Source: an uncultured Oscillospiraceae bacterium
GTDB taxonomy: Bacteria > Bacillota > Clostridia > Oscillospirales > Oscillospiraceae
Reading direction: 5' to 3'
NCBI GenBank assembly: GCA_910578505.1
Contig: CAJTPV010000028.1
Coordinates: forward strand, 1 to 42,887
DNA: 42,887 bases
Part shown: piece by piece, positions 7,726 to 15,033 of the stretch
How positions within the stretch are numbered: position 1 is the stretch's first letter
Layout of the letters: each line of letters opens with the position of its first letter
Program-made: the position numbers and the translations under genes
Notes under the pieces: model-generated
Seen by the model: only the letters and a program-made list of their open reading frames with translations
The model's database searches: none
Told to the model about the DNA's origin: nothing

Positions 7726-8964
7726 TTACTTCGCAATGACCTTCTTCAGCTTGGCGAATCTGGGCAGGCCGGTTTCCTTCTTCAGCTTGGTCTCGCCCTG
7801 GATGAGGGGGAGGGCGTAGTCCACAAAGGCCTGGGTGACGCCGTTCTGCTCGGCGTTGATCCACTCCAGCGGGACCTTCTTCTCGGTGTTAGCCACGTCG
7901 GTAAGGTTGAACAGCTTGGTCTTGCAGACGTACTTGCCGTCCTCCACCACGCGCTCAAAGCCCACCATCTTGTCGGTCAGACCGGCCACGGCGTTCTCCA
8001 CAGCGGCCTTGCCGGACATGAAGGACTCGTCGATATCGGTCTGAGAGGCCAGATGTGCGCCGCAGCGCTGGAGCAGACTCAGCTCAATGCCGCGGACCTT
8101 CGCGTTGGTCGCGCTCTTGACCTTGTCGGCCAGCAGCGCCGCCAGGCCGCCCAGCTGGGCATGGCCGAAGCCGTCGGTAGCGGAGGTCTTGGCCTCGGAC
8201 ACGAAGGTGCCGTCGGCGTAGTGGATGCCCTCGGAGACGGCCACCATGCAGTTGCCCTTCTCCTCATAGACCTTCTTCACCTCGGCCAGGAACTTGTCCA
8301 TGTCGAAATCGGTCTCAGGCAGGTAGATCAGGTCGGGGCCAGCGCCGGCGGCGGTGGCCAGACCGGCGGCGGCAGTCAGCCAGCCGGCGTGACGGCCCAT
8401 GATCTCGATGATGCAGATCATGCCGGTGTCGTAAACATGGGCATCGTGGTAGACTTCCATGCAGGAGGTGGCGATATACTTGGCGGCGGAAGCGTAGCCG
8501 GGGCAGTGGTCGGTGCCGAAGAGGTCGTTATCGATGGTCTTAGGTACGCCCATGACCCGGCACTCATAGCCGATCTTCTGCATATACTTACTGATCTTGT
8601 TGCAGGTGTCCATGGAGTCGTTGCCGCCGTTGTAGAAGAAGTACCGGACGTCGTACTTCTTGAAGATTTCCAGGATGCGCTTGTAATCCGTGTCGTCCAC
8701 ATCGGGGTCAGCGATCTTGTAGCGGCAGGAGCCCAGAGCGGAGGAGGGGGTATAGAGCAGGTTCTCCAGCTCCGCGGCGTCCTCAAAGGACATGTCGATC
8801 AGGCGGTCATTGAGCACGCCCTTGATGCCGTGCTCCGCGCCGTAGACCTTGGTGATGACATCGCTGTCCAGAGCGGTACGGATGACGCCATATGCACTGG
8901 CGTTGATGACGGACGTGGGGCCGCCGGACTGACCAATAATACAAGCGCCTTTCAAAACATTCAT
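7726..8964 (-). CDS. 6-phosphofructokinase, probably pyrophosphate-dependent
   Basis: A 412-residue cytosolic phosphofructokinase that converts fructose 6-phosphate to fructose 1,6-bisphosphate in glycolysis. GQSGGPTSVINAS (11-23) is the N-terminal phosphate loop. GGNDS at 113-117 carries Asp where ATP-dependent enzymes have the second Gly of GGDGS, and PKTIDND at 141-147 carries the Lys that marks PPi-dependent forms. Both signs point to pyrophosphate as phosphoryl donor, which would make the step reversible. IMGRHAGWLT is the sugar-phosphate binding motif. AGGAGG precedes the ATG. It is a single-gene unit with its own promoter (9048-9020) and terminator. Donor specificity is inferred from the two residues. 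Confidence 0.92.
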   Translation of the reverse strand: MNVLKGACIIGQSGGPTSVINASAYGVIRTALDSDVITKVYGAEHGIKGVLNDRLIDMSFEDAAELENLLYTPSSALGSCRYKIADPDVDDTDYKRILEIFKKYDVRYFFYNGGNDSMDTCNKISKYMQKIGYECRVMGVPKTIDNDLFGTDHCPGYASAAKYIATSCMEVYHDAHVYDTGMICIIEIMGRHAGWLTAAAGLATAAGAGPDLIYLPETDFDMDKFLAEVKKVYEEKGNCMVAVSEGIHYADGTFVSEAKTSATDGFGHAQLGGLAALLADKVKSATNAKVRGIELSLLQRCGAHLASQTDIDESFMSGKAAVENAVAGLTDKMVGFERVVEDGKYVCKTKLFNLTDVANTEKKVPLEWINAEQNGVTQAFVDYALPLIQGETKLKKETGLPRFAKLKKVIAK

Positions 8965-9019
8965 AACAGTAATCCTCCTATTTTATAAAATATCATTTTT
9001 TGCATCCTTCACCCTGTTC

Positions 9020-9048
9020 AGTATAGCAAGTTTTTCCTGATTTGTAAA
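9020..9048 (-). promoter_or_regulatory. Promoter of the phosphofructokinase gene
   Basis: Minus-strand TTTACA (9048-9043) and TATACT (9025-9020) are spaced by 17 bases. Confidence 0.8.
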
Positions 9049-9097
9049 TATTTTTTTAAATGAAGGAGAAAGAAATACCAGACAAGCGGAAACAGAC

Positions 9098-9126
9098 TTG
9101 TTTCAGCAGGCCAAGAGGAGTATAAT
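9098..9126 (+). promoter_or_regulatory. Promoter of the PAP2 phosphatase gene
   Basis: TTGTTT (9098-9103) and TATAAT (9121-9126) are 17 bases apart. An in-frame start at 9098 lies within it and is therefore not used. Confidence 0.75.
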
Positions 9127-9157
9127 AGGCGGGAAAAAGATACAAAGGAGGACGGTT

Positions 9158-10072
9158 ATGGCATTACTGTACTGGTTCGAATCCATCCGCACCCCTGTGC
9201 TGGACAGGGTCATGCTGCTGCTCACCTGCCTGGGGGAGGAGACCCTCTTCATGGCGGCGGCTCTGTTTGTGTTCTGGTGCCGGGACAAGCGCAGGGGGTA
9301 TTATCTGCTGAGCGTGGGGTTCGCAGGCACACTCATCAATCAGTGGCTCAAAATTGTCTGCCGGGTGCCGCGGCCCTGGGTGCGGGACCCGGACTTCACC
9401 ATTGTGGAATCCGCCCAAGCCGGGGCGGGGGGCTACAGCTTTCCCAGCGGCCACACCCAGAGCGCGGCGGGCTGGATGGGCGGCCTGGCCCGTGGATCCC
9501 GGACGTGGGGAGCGCGGATATTCTGGCTCGTATTGCTGCTGCTGGTGGCGGTATCCCGCATGTACCTGGGCGTCCACACGCCGGCGGACGTAGGCGTATC
9601 GCTGGTCGTAGCGGCAGCGCTGGTGTTTCTGATGTATCCGCTGATTGACAGCACACTCTGGTTTCCCAACAGGATGTATCTGGTCATCGGTGTCCTGATG
9701 GCGCTGAGCTTTGCGTTTGTGGGCTTTGTGGAGCTGTACCCCTTTCCGGCGGACATAGATTCGGCCAATCTGGCGGCGGCGGTGGGCAATGCCTACAAGA
9801 TGGCCGGGGCGGTAACAGGCATCCTTGTTGTCTACGCATTTGACAGTAAGATGCTGCAATTTTCCACCCGTGCTCCCTGGTGGGGGCAGGCCGTGAAGCT
9901 GGCGGGCGGGCTGGTATTCGTGGTTGCGGTGAAGACCCTGCTGAAGGCCCCGCTGCTTACGCTCTGCGGCGGCCACCCGGCGGCGGACGCCATTCGCTAT
10001 CTTGTTATTGTGCTGGCGGCGGGGTGTGTGTGGCCGATGACCTTCCCGTTCTTTGAGCGGTATGCCCGGTAG
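9158..10072 (+). CDS. PAP2-family membrane phosphatase
   Basis: A 304-residue integral membrane protein with the three-part PAP2 signature: KIVCRVPRP (K65, R72-P73), YSFPSGHTQS (SGH 97-99) and SRMYLGVHTPAD (R134, H140, D144). Family members remove phosphate from lipid pyrophosphates or phosphatidic acid at the outer membrane face, for example recycling undecaprenyl pyrophosphate. About 170 further residues carry four or five more membrane helices, longer than minimal PAP2 enzymes. AAAGGAGG stands 6-7 bases before the ATG at 9158. It converges with the pseudouridine synthase gene, leaving only two bases between stops. The exact lipid substrate is not visible. Confidence 0.88.
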   Translation: MALLYWFESIRTPVLDRVMLLLTCLGEETLFMAAALFVFWCRDKRRGYYLLSVGFAGTLINQWLKIVCRVPRPWVRDPDFTIVESAQAGAGGYSFPSGHTQSAAGWMGGLARGSRTWGARIFWLVLLLLVAVSRMYLGVHTPADVGVSLVVAAALVFLMYPLIDSTLWFPNRMYLVIGVLMALSFAFVGFVELYPFPADIDSANLAAAVGNAYKMAGAVTGILVVYAFDSKMLQFSTRAPWWGQAVKLAGGLVFVVAVKTLLKAPLLTLCGGHPAADAIRYLVIVLAAGCVWPMTFPFFERYAR

Positions 10073-10074
10073 CG

Positions 10075-11043
10075 TTACATATGGTTTCCTGGGAAATATT
10101 TCTCCACAAAAGGGATCCTGTCCACTCGGAACTCCCTCCCGCGCAGATACTCCAGAATACCGGCGTCGGTCTGGAAGTCAAAGCGCAGATAGCAGCTGTA
10201 TAGGGCCTGCCGCGTCTCGCCGTATTTCCGGTTGATATCGCCCCGGCCATATTTGCCGTCGCCCAGCAGCGGGTGCCCGGCCCCGGCGAAGGAGGCCCGG
10301 ATCTGGTGGGTGCGCCCGGTGAGCAGCTCCGCCTCCACCAGGCTCAGGCCGTCCCTGGTCTGAAGGGTGCGGTACAGGGTTTTGGCAGACTTGCCGCCGG
10401 GAACAGGACGGTGGTAGACGGCCACCTGCTTTTTCTTCTCATCCTTCAGCAGGAAGCACTCCAAACTGCCCTCCGGCGGCGAGAGCTGCCCCAGGACGGC
10501 GCAGAGGTATTTTTTGGTAATCTCCCGGTCCCGGATCTTTGCAGTGAGGATCCGCAGGGCCTGGGCGTTTTTCGCGGCAATGACAATGCCGCCGGTGTTG
10601 CGGTCGATGCGGTTGCATAGAGCAGGGGCGAAGGAGTTTTCCCACTTGGGATTCCACTCCCGCTTCTGGTACAAGTAGGCCTGGATGTGGTTGATGAGGG
10701 TGTTGACCTTCTCTGTCTCGTCGGCGTGAACAACCAGTCCGGGCCTCTTGTCCGCCAGGAGGATGTTCTCGTCCTCGTAGAGAATCGTCAGCTTGGGCTG
10801 GAACAGGGTCAGGAAGAGATTGTCCTCCCGTGGCTGCTCGAAAAATTCATCGTTGATGTACAGCTGCAGCACGTCGCCCTCCTGCAGCCGCTGGTCCCGC
10901 TGGCAGCGCGCGCCGTTGCATTTGACGCGCTTGATGCGGATGTATTTTTGCAGCAGGGCGGGGGGGAGAAGGGGCATGGTTTTGGAGAGGAAACGGTCCA
11001 GCCGCTGTCCGGCGTCGTTTTTCTGAATGGTGAATTCGCGCAT
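10075..11043 (-). CDS. RluA-family rRNA/tRNA pseudouridine synthase
   Basis: A 322-residue RNA-modifying enzyme. Residues 1-65 form an S4 RNA-binding domain (GQRLDRFLSK to GDVLQLYIND). The catalytic domain follows, with the signature NRIDRNTGGIVIAAKN in which D147 is the expected nucleophile, then the LTGRTHQIRASFAGAGHPLLGD motif region near residue 260. It isomerises uridine to pseudouridine in structured RNA; the target site cannot be told from sequence. GGAGGT precedes the ATG at 11043. A longer in-frame reading to 11214 would run through the promoter and is rejected. It diverges from the MFS transporter gene. Confidence 0.88.
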   Translation of the reverse strand: MREFTIQKNDAGQRLDRFLSKTMPLLPPALLQKYIRIKRVKCNGARCQRDQRLQEGDVLQLYINDEFFEQPREDNLFLTLFQPKLTILYEDENILLADKRPGLVVHADETEKVNTLINHIQAYLYQKREWNPKWENSFAPALCNRIDRNTGGIVIAAKNAQALRILTAKIRDREITKKYLCAVLGQLSPPEGSLECFLLKDEKKKQVAVYHRPVPGGKSAKTLYRTLQTRDGLSLVEAELLTGRTHQIRASFAGAGHPLLGDGKYGRGDINRKYGETRQALYSCYLRFDFQTDAGILEYLRGREFRVDRIPFVEKYFPGNHM

Positions 11044-11073
11044 GGGGCACCTCCGCTTTGATGGTGTGGCTCT

Positions 11074-11102
11074 ATTGTATACGAAAACTGCCGTTTTGGC
11101 AA
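11074..11102 (-). promoter_or_regulatory. Promoter of the pseudouridine synthase gene
   Basis: Minus-strand TTGCCA (11102-11097) and TACAAT (11079-11074) with a 17-base spacer. It is back to back with the MFS promoter. Confidence 0.7.
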
Positions 11103-11131
11103 TGGACTTGCGGGGACCGCTGTGATATACT
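11103..11131 (+). promoter_or_regulatory. Promoter of the leader peptide and MFS gene
   Basis: TGGACT (11103-11108), 17 bases, then TATACT (11126-11131) with TG one base upstream, an extended -10. An overlapping pair, TTGCGG 11108-11113 and TATATA 11131-11136, is equally spaced. The resulting RNA would carry about 145 bases of leader. Confidence 0.7.
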
Positions 11132-11164
11132 ATATAAATAACAGACAACAGGAGGATAGCAAAA

Positions 11165-11203
11165 ATGCTGCTCTGCATTGTTTCCGCTCCATGCAAGGTT
11201 TGA
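11165..11203 (+). CDS. Leader peptide of the MFS transporter gene
   Basis: A 12-codon open frame, MLLCIVSAPCKV, with AGGAGG 8-9 bases before its ATG. Its last codons overlap the 5' arm of the first hairpin of the leader RNA (11187-11195) and its stop codon begins the arm at 11201. The position between a strong promoter and a structured region upstream of a drug-efflux-type gene is that of regulatory leader peptides of ribosome-targeting antibiotic resistance genes. Function is inferred from layout only. Confidence 0.65.
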   Translation: MLLCIVSAPCKV

Positions 11204-11278
11204 GGACGCTGCATGGAGGATCAATGAAGTCCTCAGACTTTGCATCTTGGTTTCATAAAAAATCAAAGGAGCAAAGTC
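11187..11278 (+). promoter_or_regulatory. Attenuator with alternative hairpins before the MFS gene
   Basis: Perfect pairs: CTCCATGCA 11187-11195 with TGCATGGAG 11210-11218; TGAGGAC 11201-11207 with GTCCTCA 11229-11235; GACTTTGC 11236-11243 with GCAAAGTC 11271-11278. The first two exclude each other. A further alternative pairs GAGGA 11216-11220 with TCCTC 11230-11234, and ATGCAA 11191-11196 with TTGCAT 11240-11245. The third hairpin holds the ribosome site AAAGGAG (11265-11271) in its loop edge and ends 3 bases before the start codon. Stalling on the leader could therefore open the site. Confidence 0.65.
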
Positions 11279-11281
11279 AAT

Positions 11282-12601
11282 ATGAAAACGAAACAACTGA
11301 AACCCTATCTGCTGCTGTGGGGCACGCAGTCCCTCTCCACCCTCGGCAGCGGCATGACCAGCTATGCGCTGGTGCTGTGGCTCTATCTCCGCAGCGGCTC
11401 CGCCCTTGGGACCGCTCTGCTGTCGGTCTGTTCCTATGCGCCGTACGTGGTCATGAGCATCTTTGCCGGCGCTTTGAGCGACAGATGGGACAAAAAGCGC
11501 ACGATGCTGGCCTGCGACCTTGCCGCTGCGCTCAGCACAGTCGTTGTGCTGGTCCTCATCAAAACCGGTGGCCTCTCCCCTTGGCACCTGTATGTCCTGA
11601 ATGCTTTGAACGGGCTGATGAATACGATCCAGCAGCCTGCCAGCGAGGTGGCGGCGACGCTGCTGATTCCGAAAGAGTATTATCAGCAGACAAGCGGCCT
11701 GCGCTCTCTCGCCCAGTCCATGAATTCCATCCTGACGCCCATTCTGGCCACCGCGCTGTTTACATTTGCGGGGATGGACCTGGTCATCGCGTTTGATCTG
11801 CTCACCTTTGCAGCCGCTTTCCTGACGCTGCTGCTGTTCATCCGGATTCCCCCCTGCGGCGGCGGAGAACAGGAGCGGGAAAAGCTGCTGGCGTCTGCCC
11901 GGAAGGGGCTCTCCTGGCTCCGAAAAAATGCGCTGATAACCCAGTTGATCCTGTTTCTGGCATGCATCAATCTGATTGCGTCCGTATATAACGCGGCGCT
12001 GCCCGCCATGCTCCTGTCCAAGGAGAACGGGGGCGAAACGGTCCTGGGACTGGTCAACACCTGTGTCGGCCTTGCGACGCTGGCCGGCAGTCTGCTGGCG
12101 GCGCTTCTTCCGGCTCCGAAAAACCGGGTGAAAGCGATCTGCCTCAGCCTCCTTTTTTCCATGAGCAGTGAAAATTTTCTGCTGGCCTTTGGAAAAACGC
12201 CGTTGGTGTGGTGTGCCGGCGCGGTTTTGGGGTGGCTGTTCATCCCGGTGATGAACGCCAATATGGATGTGATTTTCCGCAGTACCATCCCGCTCCAGAT
12301 GCAGGGGCGCGTCTATGCCTGCCGCAACACACTGCAGTTTTTCACCATACCTATCGGTTTTCTGCTGGGGGGAGCGCTGGTGGACAGCGTGTTTGAGCCG
12401 CTGCTGGCGGCGCAGTCCCCGGCGGGCATGCTTTGCCTTCTGTTTGGTGCGCAGAAGGGGGCGGGTGCGGCCATGCTGTTTTTCGTCATCGGTATTGCCG
12501 GGGTTTTGGTTTGCCTGATTTTCGGCGCAAGGCTGCGGCGCTATCAGTGGAGGGATGATTCTGCCCGGTCATCAAAGTTTCCGGATTTTTCCGGGAAATA
12601 A
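11282..12601 (+). CDS. MFS efflux transporter, DHA3/macrolide-efflux (Mef) type
   Basis: A 439-residue membrane protein with about 12 hydrophobic helices and a central hydrophilic loop near residue 205-220. The loop after helix 2 (FAGALSDRWDKKRTM) is the MFS motif A. The pattern of QQPASEVAATLLIPKE and TSGLRSLAQSMNSI matches the MFS_3/DHA3 group that includes Mef macrolide pumps. It probably exports a drug by proton antiport; macrolides are one possibility. The start at 11282 is chosen from AAAGGAG 10 bases upstream; an in-frame ATG at 11240 lies within the leader hairpins. Expression looks controlled by the leader peptide and hairpins directly upstream. Confidence 0.85.
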   Translation: MKTKQLKPYLLLWGTQSLSTLGSGMTSYALVLWLYLRSGSALGTALLSVCSYAPYVVMSIFAGALSDRWDKKRTMLACDLAAALSTVVVLVLIKTGGLSPWHLYVLNALNGLMNTIQQPASEVAATLLIPKEYYQQTSGLRSLAQSMNSILTPILATALFTFAGMDLVIAFDLLTFAAAFLTLLLFIRIPPCGGGEQEREKLLASARKGLSWLRKNALITQLILFLACINLIASVYNAALPAMLLSKENGGETVLGLVNTCVGLATLAGSLLAALLPAPKNRVKAICLSLLFSMSSENFLLAFGKTPLVWCAGAVLGWLFIPVMNANMDVIFRSTIPLQMQGRVYACRNTLQFFTIPIGFLLGGALVDSVFEPLLAAQSPAGMLCLLFGAQKGAGAAMLFFVIGIAGVLVCLIFGARLRRYQWRDDSARSSKFPDFSGK

Positions 12602-12672
12602 TCATGGATAACGGATGTTTTCCCACTGAACAAAAAACGATTGGCGGCTGACGCTCTCTTTATTTTTGGGCT

Positions 12673-12702
12673 TTGACAGAATTTTCCGGATTGTTGTATA
12701 AA
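12673..12702 (+). promoter_or_regulatory. Upstream rpsU promoter (P1)
   Basis: TTGACA 12673-12678 and TATAAA 12697-12702, spacer 18. Confidence 0.75.
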
Positions 12703-12708
12703 TTAGCC

Positions 12709-12737
12709 TTGACAAAAGACGGAAAAGTGGTTATAAT
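12709..12737 (+). promoter_or_regulatory. Downstream rpsU promoter (P2), full consensus
   Basis: TTGACA 12709-12714 and TATAAT 12732-12737 with 17 bases between: a perfect consensus, only 6 bases after P1. This fits the heavy expression of a ribosomal protein. Confidence 0.9.
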
Positions 12738-12814
12738 GCAGTACGTTAAGCCAACTAGATGGCCCGAAAGAGTATCCTGGATTGAGCCGGATATATCGGA
12801 GGGAGGGAAGATAG

Positions 12815-13000
12815 ATGTCAGAAGTTCATGTAAAAGAGAACGAGTCTCTGGACAGCGCTCTGAAGCGTTTTAAACGTAGCTGCGCCAAGGCCGGAGTCTT
12901 GGCCGAGGTTCGCCGCAGAGAGCATTATGAGAGCCCCAGCGTCAAGCGCCGCAAGAAGTCTGAGGCCGCTCGCAAGAACCGCAACAAACGGTATTATTAA
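12815..13000 (+). CDS. rpsU: 30S ribosomal protein bS21
   Basis: A 61-residue basic protein, full length for bS21. MSEVHVKENESLDSALKRFK is the conserved N-terminus, followed by AGVLAEVRRREHYESPSVKRRKK and a lysine/arginine-rich tail. It binds the 30S platform near the anti-Shine-Dalgarno end of 16S rRNA and helps mRNA selection. GGAGGG lies 9 bases before the ATG. The two tandem consensus promoters and a hairpin after the stop make a compact one-gene unit, although the GNAT gene follows closely and may be read through the hairpin. Confidence 0.97.
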   Translation: MSEVHVKENESLDSALKRFKRSCAKAGVLAEVRRREHYESPSVKRRKKSEAARKNRNKRYY

Positions 13001-13010
13001 GACTGAAATG

Positions 13011-13041
13011 AACGGTACTTGGAGTTTTTCCAGGTACCGTT
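13011..13041 (+). terminator. Terminator or attenuator after rpsU
   Basis: AACGGTACTTGGA pairs with TCCAGGTACCGTT (one G-T) around a short T loop, followed by TGTTTGT. Since the next start is only 32 bases on and no promoter is seen between, partial read-through to the GNAT-tgt genes is likely. Confidence 0.75.
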
Positions 13042-13072
13042 TGTTTGTACACTTTTGTGGGGAGGATATACG

Positions 13073-13594
13073 ATGGAAAGCTATCAACTGAAAAAAGCCG
13101 GCATGGAGCAGGCGGAGGAGGTCATGAGCATCTACCGCTCGCTGGTGGGCTCCCCGGGCTGTACATGGAGCGAAAAGTATCCGGTTATGGAGGATGTGGA
13201 GCGGGACATTGCCAACGATTCTCTATATGTTTTATATGACGGCCCAGCCATTATCGCCGCGGCCTTCATGGGCCCGACAGATGAGTTTGAGCATCTGACG
13301 TTCTGGGACCCGTCCATCAGGCGTCCCTGTGACCTGGCGCGGATCGGCGTGCGGAAGGAGTACCAGGGCCGGGGGATCGCCAAGGAGCTGATCCGGCGGA
13401 TCGAGCCGGACCTTGTCCGGCGCGGCTTTGACGGGGTGCAGCTGCTGGTGTGCAAAACGAACCCGAAGGCGGAGGCGGTCTACCGGGCCTCGGGCTTCCA
13501 ATACTGCGGCGAGACGGAGATCTATGACAACCAGTGGAATTGCTATGAGAAGAAGATCGGCCCCGCTGCCGCGCCGGAGGAGAAAACATGCTGA
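13073..13594 (+). CDS. GNAT-family N-acetyltransferase
   Basis: A 173-residue acyl-CoA transferase. LARIGVRKEYQGRGIAKELI near residue 90-110 is the acetyl-CoA pyrophosphate-binding motif A (V-x3-QGRGIA), and TNPKAEAVYRASGF near 140 is motif B. The substrate cannot be read from the sequence. GGGGAGG lies 8-9 bases before the chosen ATG; an earlier in-frame ATG at 13019 falls in the rpsU terminator. Its stop overlaps the next gene by 7 bases, so GNAT, the small membrane protein and tgt form one operon. Confidence 0.88.
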   Translation: MESYQLKKAGMEQAEEVMSIYRSLVGSPGCTWSEKYPVMEDVERDIANDSLYVLYDGPAIIAAAFMGPTDEFEHLTFWDPSIRRPCDLARIGVRKEYQGRGIAKELIRRIEPDLVRRGFDGVQLLVCKTNPKAEAVYRASGFQYCGETEIYDNQWNCYEKKIGPAAAPEEKTC

Positions 13595-13803
13595 CGCTGC
13601 TGCGGGACCATGTGGGCGACACTGCCGCGCCGCTGATTTTCCTGGTGCTGTTTCTGGTGATTGTGGGCGGGGCGCTGTGGGTCACGCCGCGCCTGGCCCG
13701 CTGGCTGGATCAAAAGGACGCGCAGAACAAGGGGTACTTTGACGGCATGCTGGAGGAGGACCCCAACAAAGCGGAAAAGAAAAACGAGGAAGAAGCAAAA
13801 TAA
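13588..13803 (+). CDS. Small single-pass membrane protein
   Basis: A 71-residue protein with one strong hydrophobic helix (residues 15-33, LIFLVLFLVIVGGALWV) and a highly charged cytosolic tail rich in Lys and Glu (NKAEKKNEEEAK). I do not recognise a family. It overlaps the GNAT stop by 7 bases (start ATG inside CATGCTGA) and ends 10 bases before tgt, so it is translated with both. It could be a scaffold or helper protein; no function is claimed. Confidence 0.7.
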   Translation: MLTLLRDHVGDTAAPLIFLVLFLVIVGGALWVTPRLARWLDQKDAQNKGYFDGMLEEDPNKAEKKNEEEAK

Positions 13804-13813
13804 AGGAGGCCCC

Positions 13814-14953
13814 ATGTTTGAGGTCATAAAGCAAGAGGGCCGCGGGCGGCGCGGCCGTTTTTCCTGCGCCCACGGCGGGCAGGTCCAGACCCCGGTTTTT
13901 ATGAACGTAGGCACCCAAGGGGCCATCAAGGGCGCGGTCAGCGCGTTGGATTTGAAGGAGCTGAAGTGTCAGATCGAGCTGTCCAATACGTACCACCTGC
14001 ACCTGCGGCCCGGAGACGAGGTCGTCAAGGCTCTGGGCGGGCTCCACAAAATGATGGGCTGGGACGGCCCCATCCTGACGGACTCCGGCGGCTTCCAGGT
14101 ATTCTCCCTGGCGGGACTGCGGAAGATCAAAGAGGAGGGCGTGACCTTTGCCTCCCATCTGGATGGCCACCGTATTTTCATGGGGCCGGAGGAGTCCATG
14201 CGGATCCAGTCCAACCTGGGCAGCGACATCGCCATGGCCTTTGACGAGTGCGTGGAAAACCCGGCGCCCTACGACTATGTGAAACAGTCCTGTGAGCGGA
14301 CGCTGCGCTGGCTGGAGCGCTGCAAGGCGGAGCACGACCGGCTGAACGCCGGAGAGGACTGCGTGAACCCCGGCCAGCTGCTCTTCGGCATCAACCAGGG
14401 CGGCACCTATGAGGACCTGCGCATCTGGAATATGCGGGAGAGCGCCAAGATCGACTGCGACGGCTACGCCATCGGCGGCCTGGCGGTAGGGGAGGAGACG
14501 GCGGTCATGTACCGGATCATCGAGGCGGTGGAGCCGTACATGCCGAAGGACAAGCCCCGGTATCTGATGGGCGTGGGGACCCCCTCCAACATCATCGAGG
14601 GGGTCTGGCGGGGCATCGACTTTTTCGACTGCGTCATGCCGGCCCGGAACGCCCGCCATGGAAAACTGTTTACCTGGCAGGGCGCTCTGAACATCAAAAA
14701 CGAAAAGTACAAGCTGGATACCCGGCCCATTGACCCGGCGTGTGACTGCCCGGTGTGCCGGAACTTCTCCCGCGCCTACCTGCGCCATCTCTTCAAGGCG
14801 GAGGAGATGCTGGCCATGCGCCTGGCGGTAATGCACAATCTGTGGTTTTATAACACGCTGATGGAGAGGATCCGCGATGCGCTGGATGCCGGCGAGTATG
14901 CCGCGTTCCGGGCGGAGTACAGCGAGCGGCTGGGGGAGCGCTGCCGCAGTTAA
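13814..14953 (+). CDS. tgt: Queuine/preQ1 tRNA-ribosyltransferase
   Basis: A 379-residue tRNA-guanine transglycosylase, which swaps guanine-34 of GUN-anticodon tRNAs for the queuosine precursor preQ1. Seen: LTDSGGFQVFSL (D90 active-site acid/base), GYAIGGLAVGE, the nucleophile Asp in FFDCVMPARNARHG, and zinc ligands CDCPVC with a later His in RAYLRHLF. Length is typical. AAAGGAGG precedes the ATG at 13814. In many bacteria tgt is next to queA and yajC; here yajC lies 1.7 kb downstream beyond two inserted genes. Confidence 0.96.
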   Translation: MFEVIKQEGRGRRGRFSCAHGGQVQTPVFMNVGTQGAIKGAVSALDLKELKCQIELSNTYHLHLRPGDEVVKALGGLHKMMGWDGPILTDSGGFQVFSLAGLRKIKEEGVTFASHLDGHRIFMGPEESMRIQSNLGSDIAMAFDECVENPAPYDYVKQSCERTLRWLERCKAEHDRLNAGEDCVNPGQLLFGINQGGTYEDLRIWNMRESAKIDCDGYAIGGLAVGEETAVMYRIIEAVEPYMPKDKPRYLMGVGTPSNIIEGVWRGIDFFDCVMPARNARHGKLFTWQGALNIKNEKYKLDTRPIDPACDCPVCRNFSRAYLRHLFKAEEMLAMRLAVMHNLWFYNTLMERIRDALDAGEYAAFRAEYSERLGERCRS

Positions 14954-15033
14954 AGACGGATAACTCGTTTCAATCTGCCCGTTACCAATAGCCCCAAGAA
15001 CCCCAATATCTCTTTGGCAAACGGAATGAATAT

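Noticed and set aside
7630..8988. 452-codon plus-strand open frame opposite the phosphofructokinase gene
   Set aside because: Shadow of the minus-strand kinase; its translation is a low-complexity His/Gly/Val-rich sequence.
13682..14836. 384-codon minus-strand frame opposite tgt
   Set aside because: tgt is certain on the plus strand; the antisense translation has no motif.
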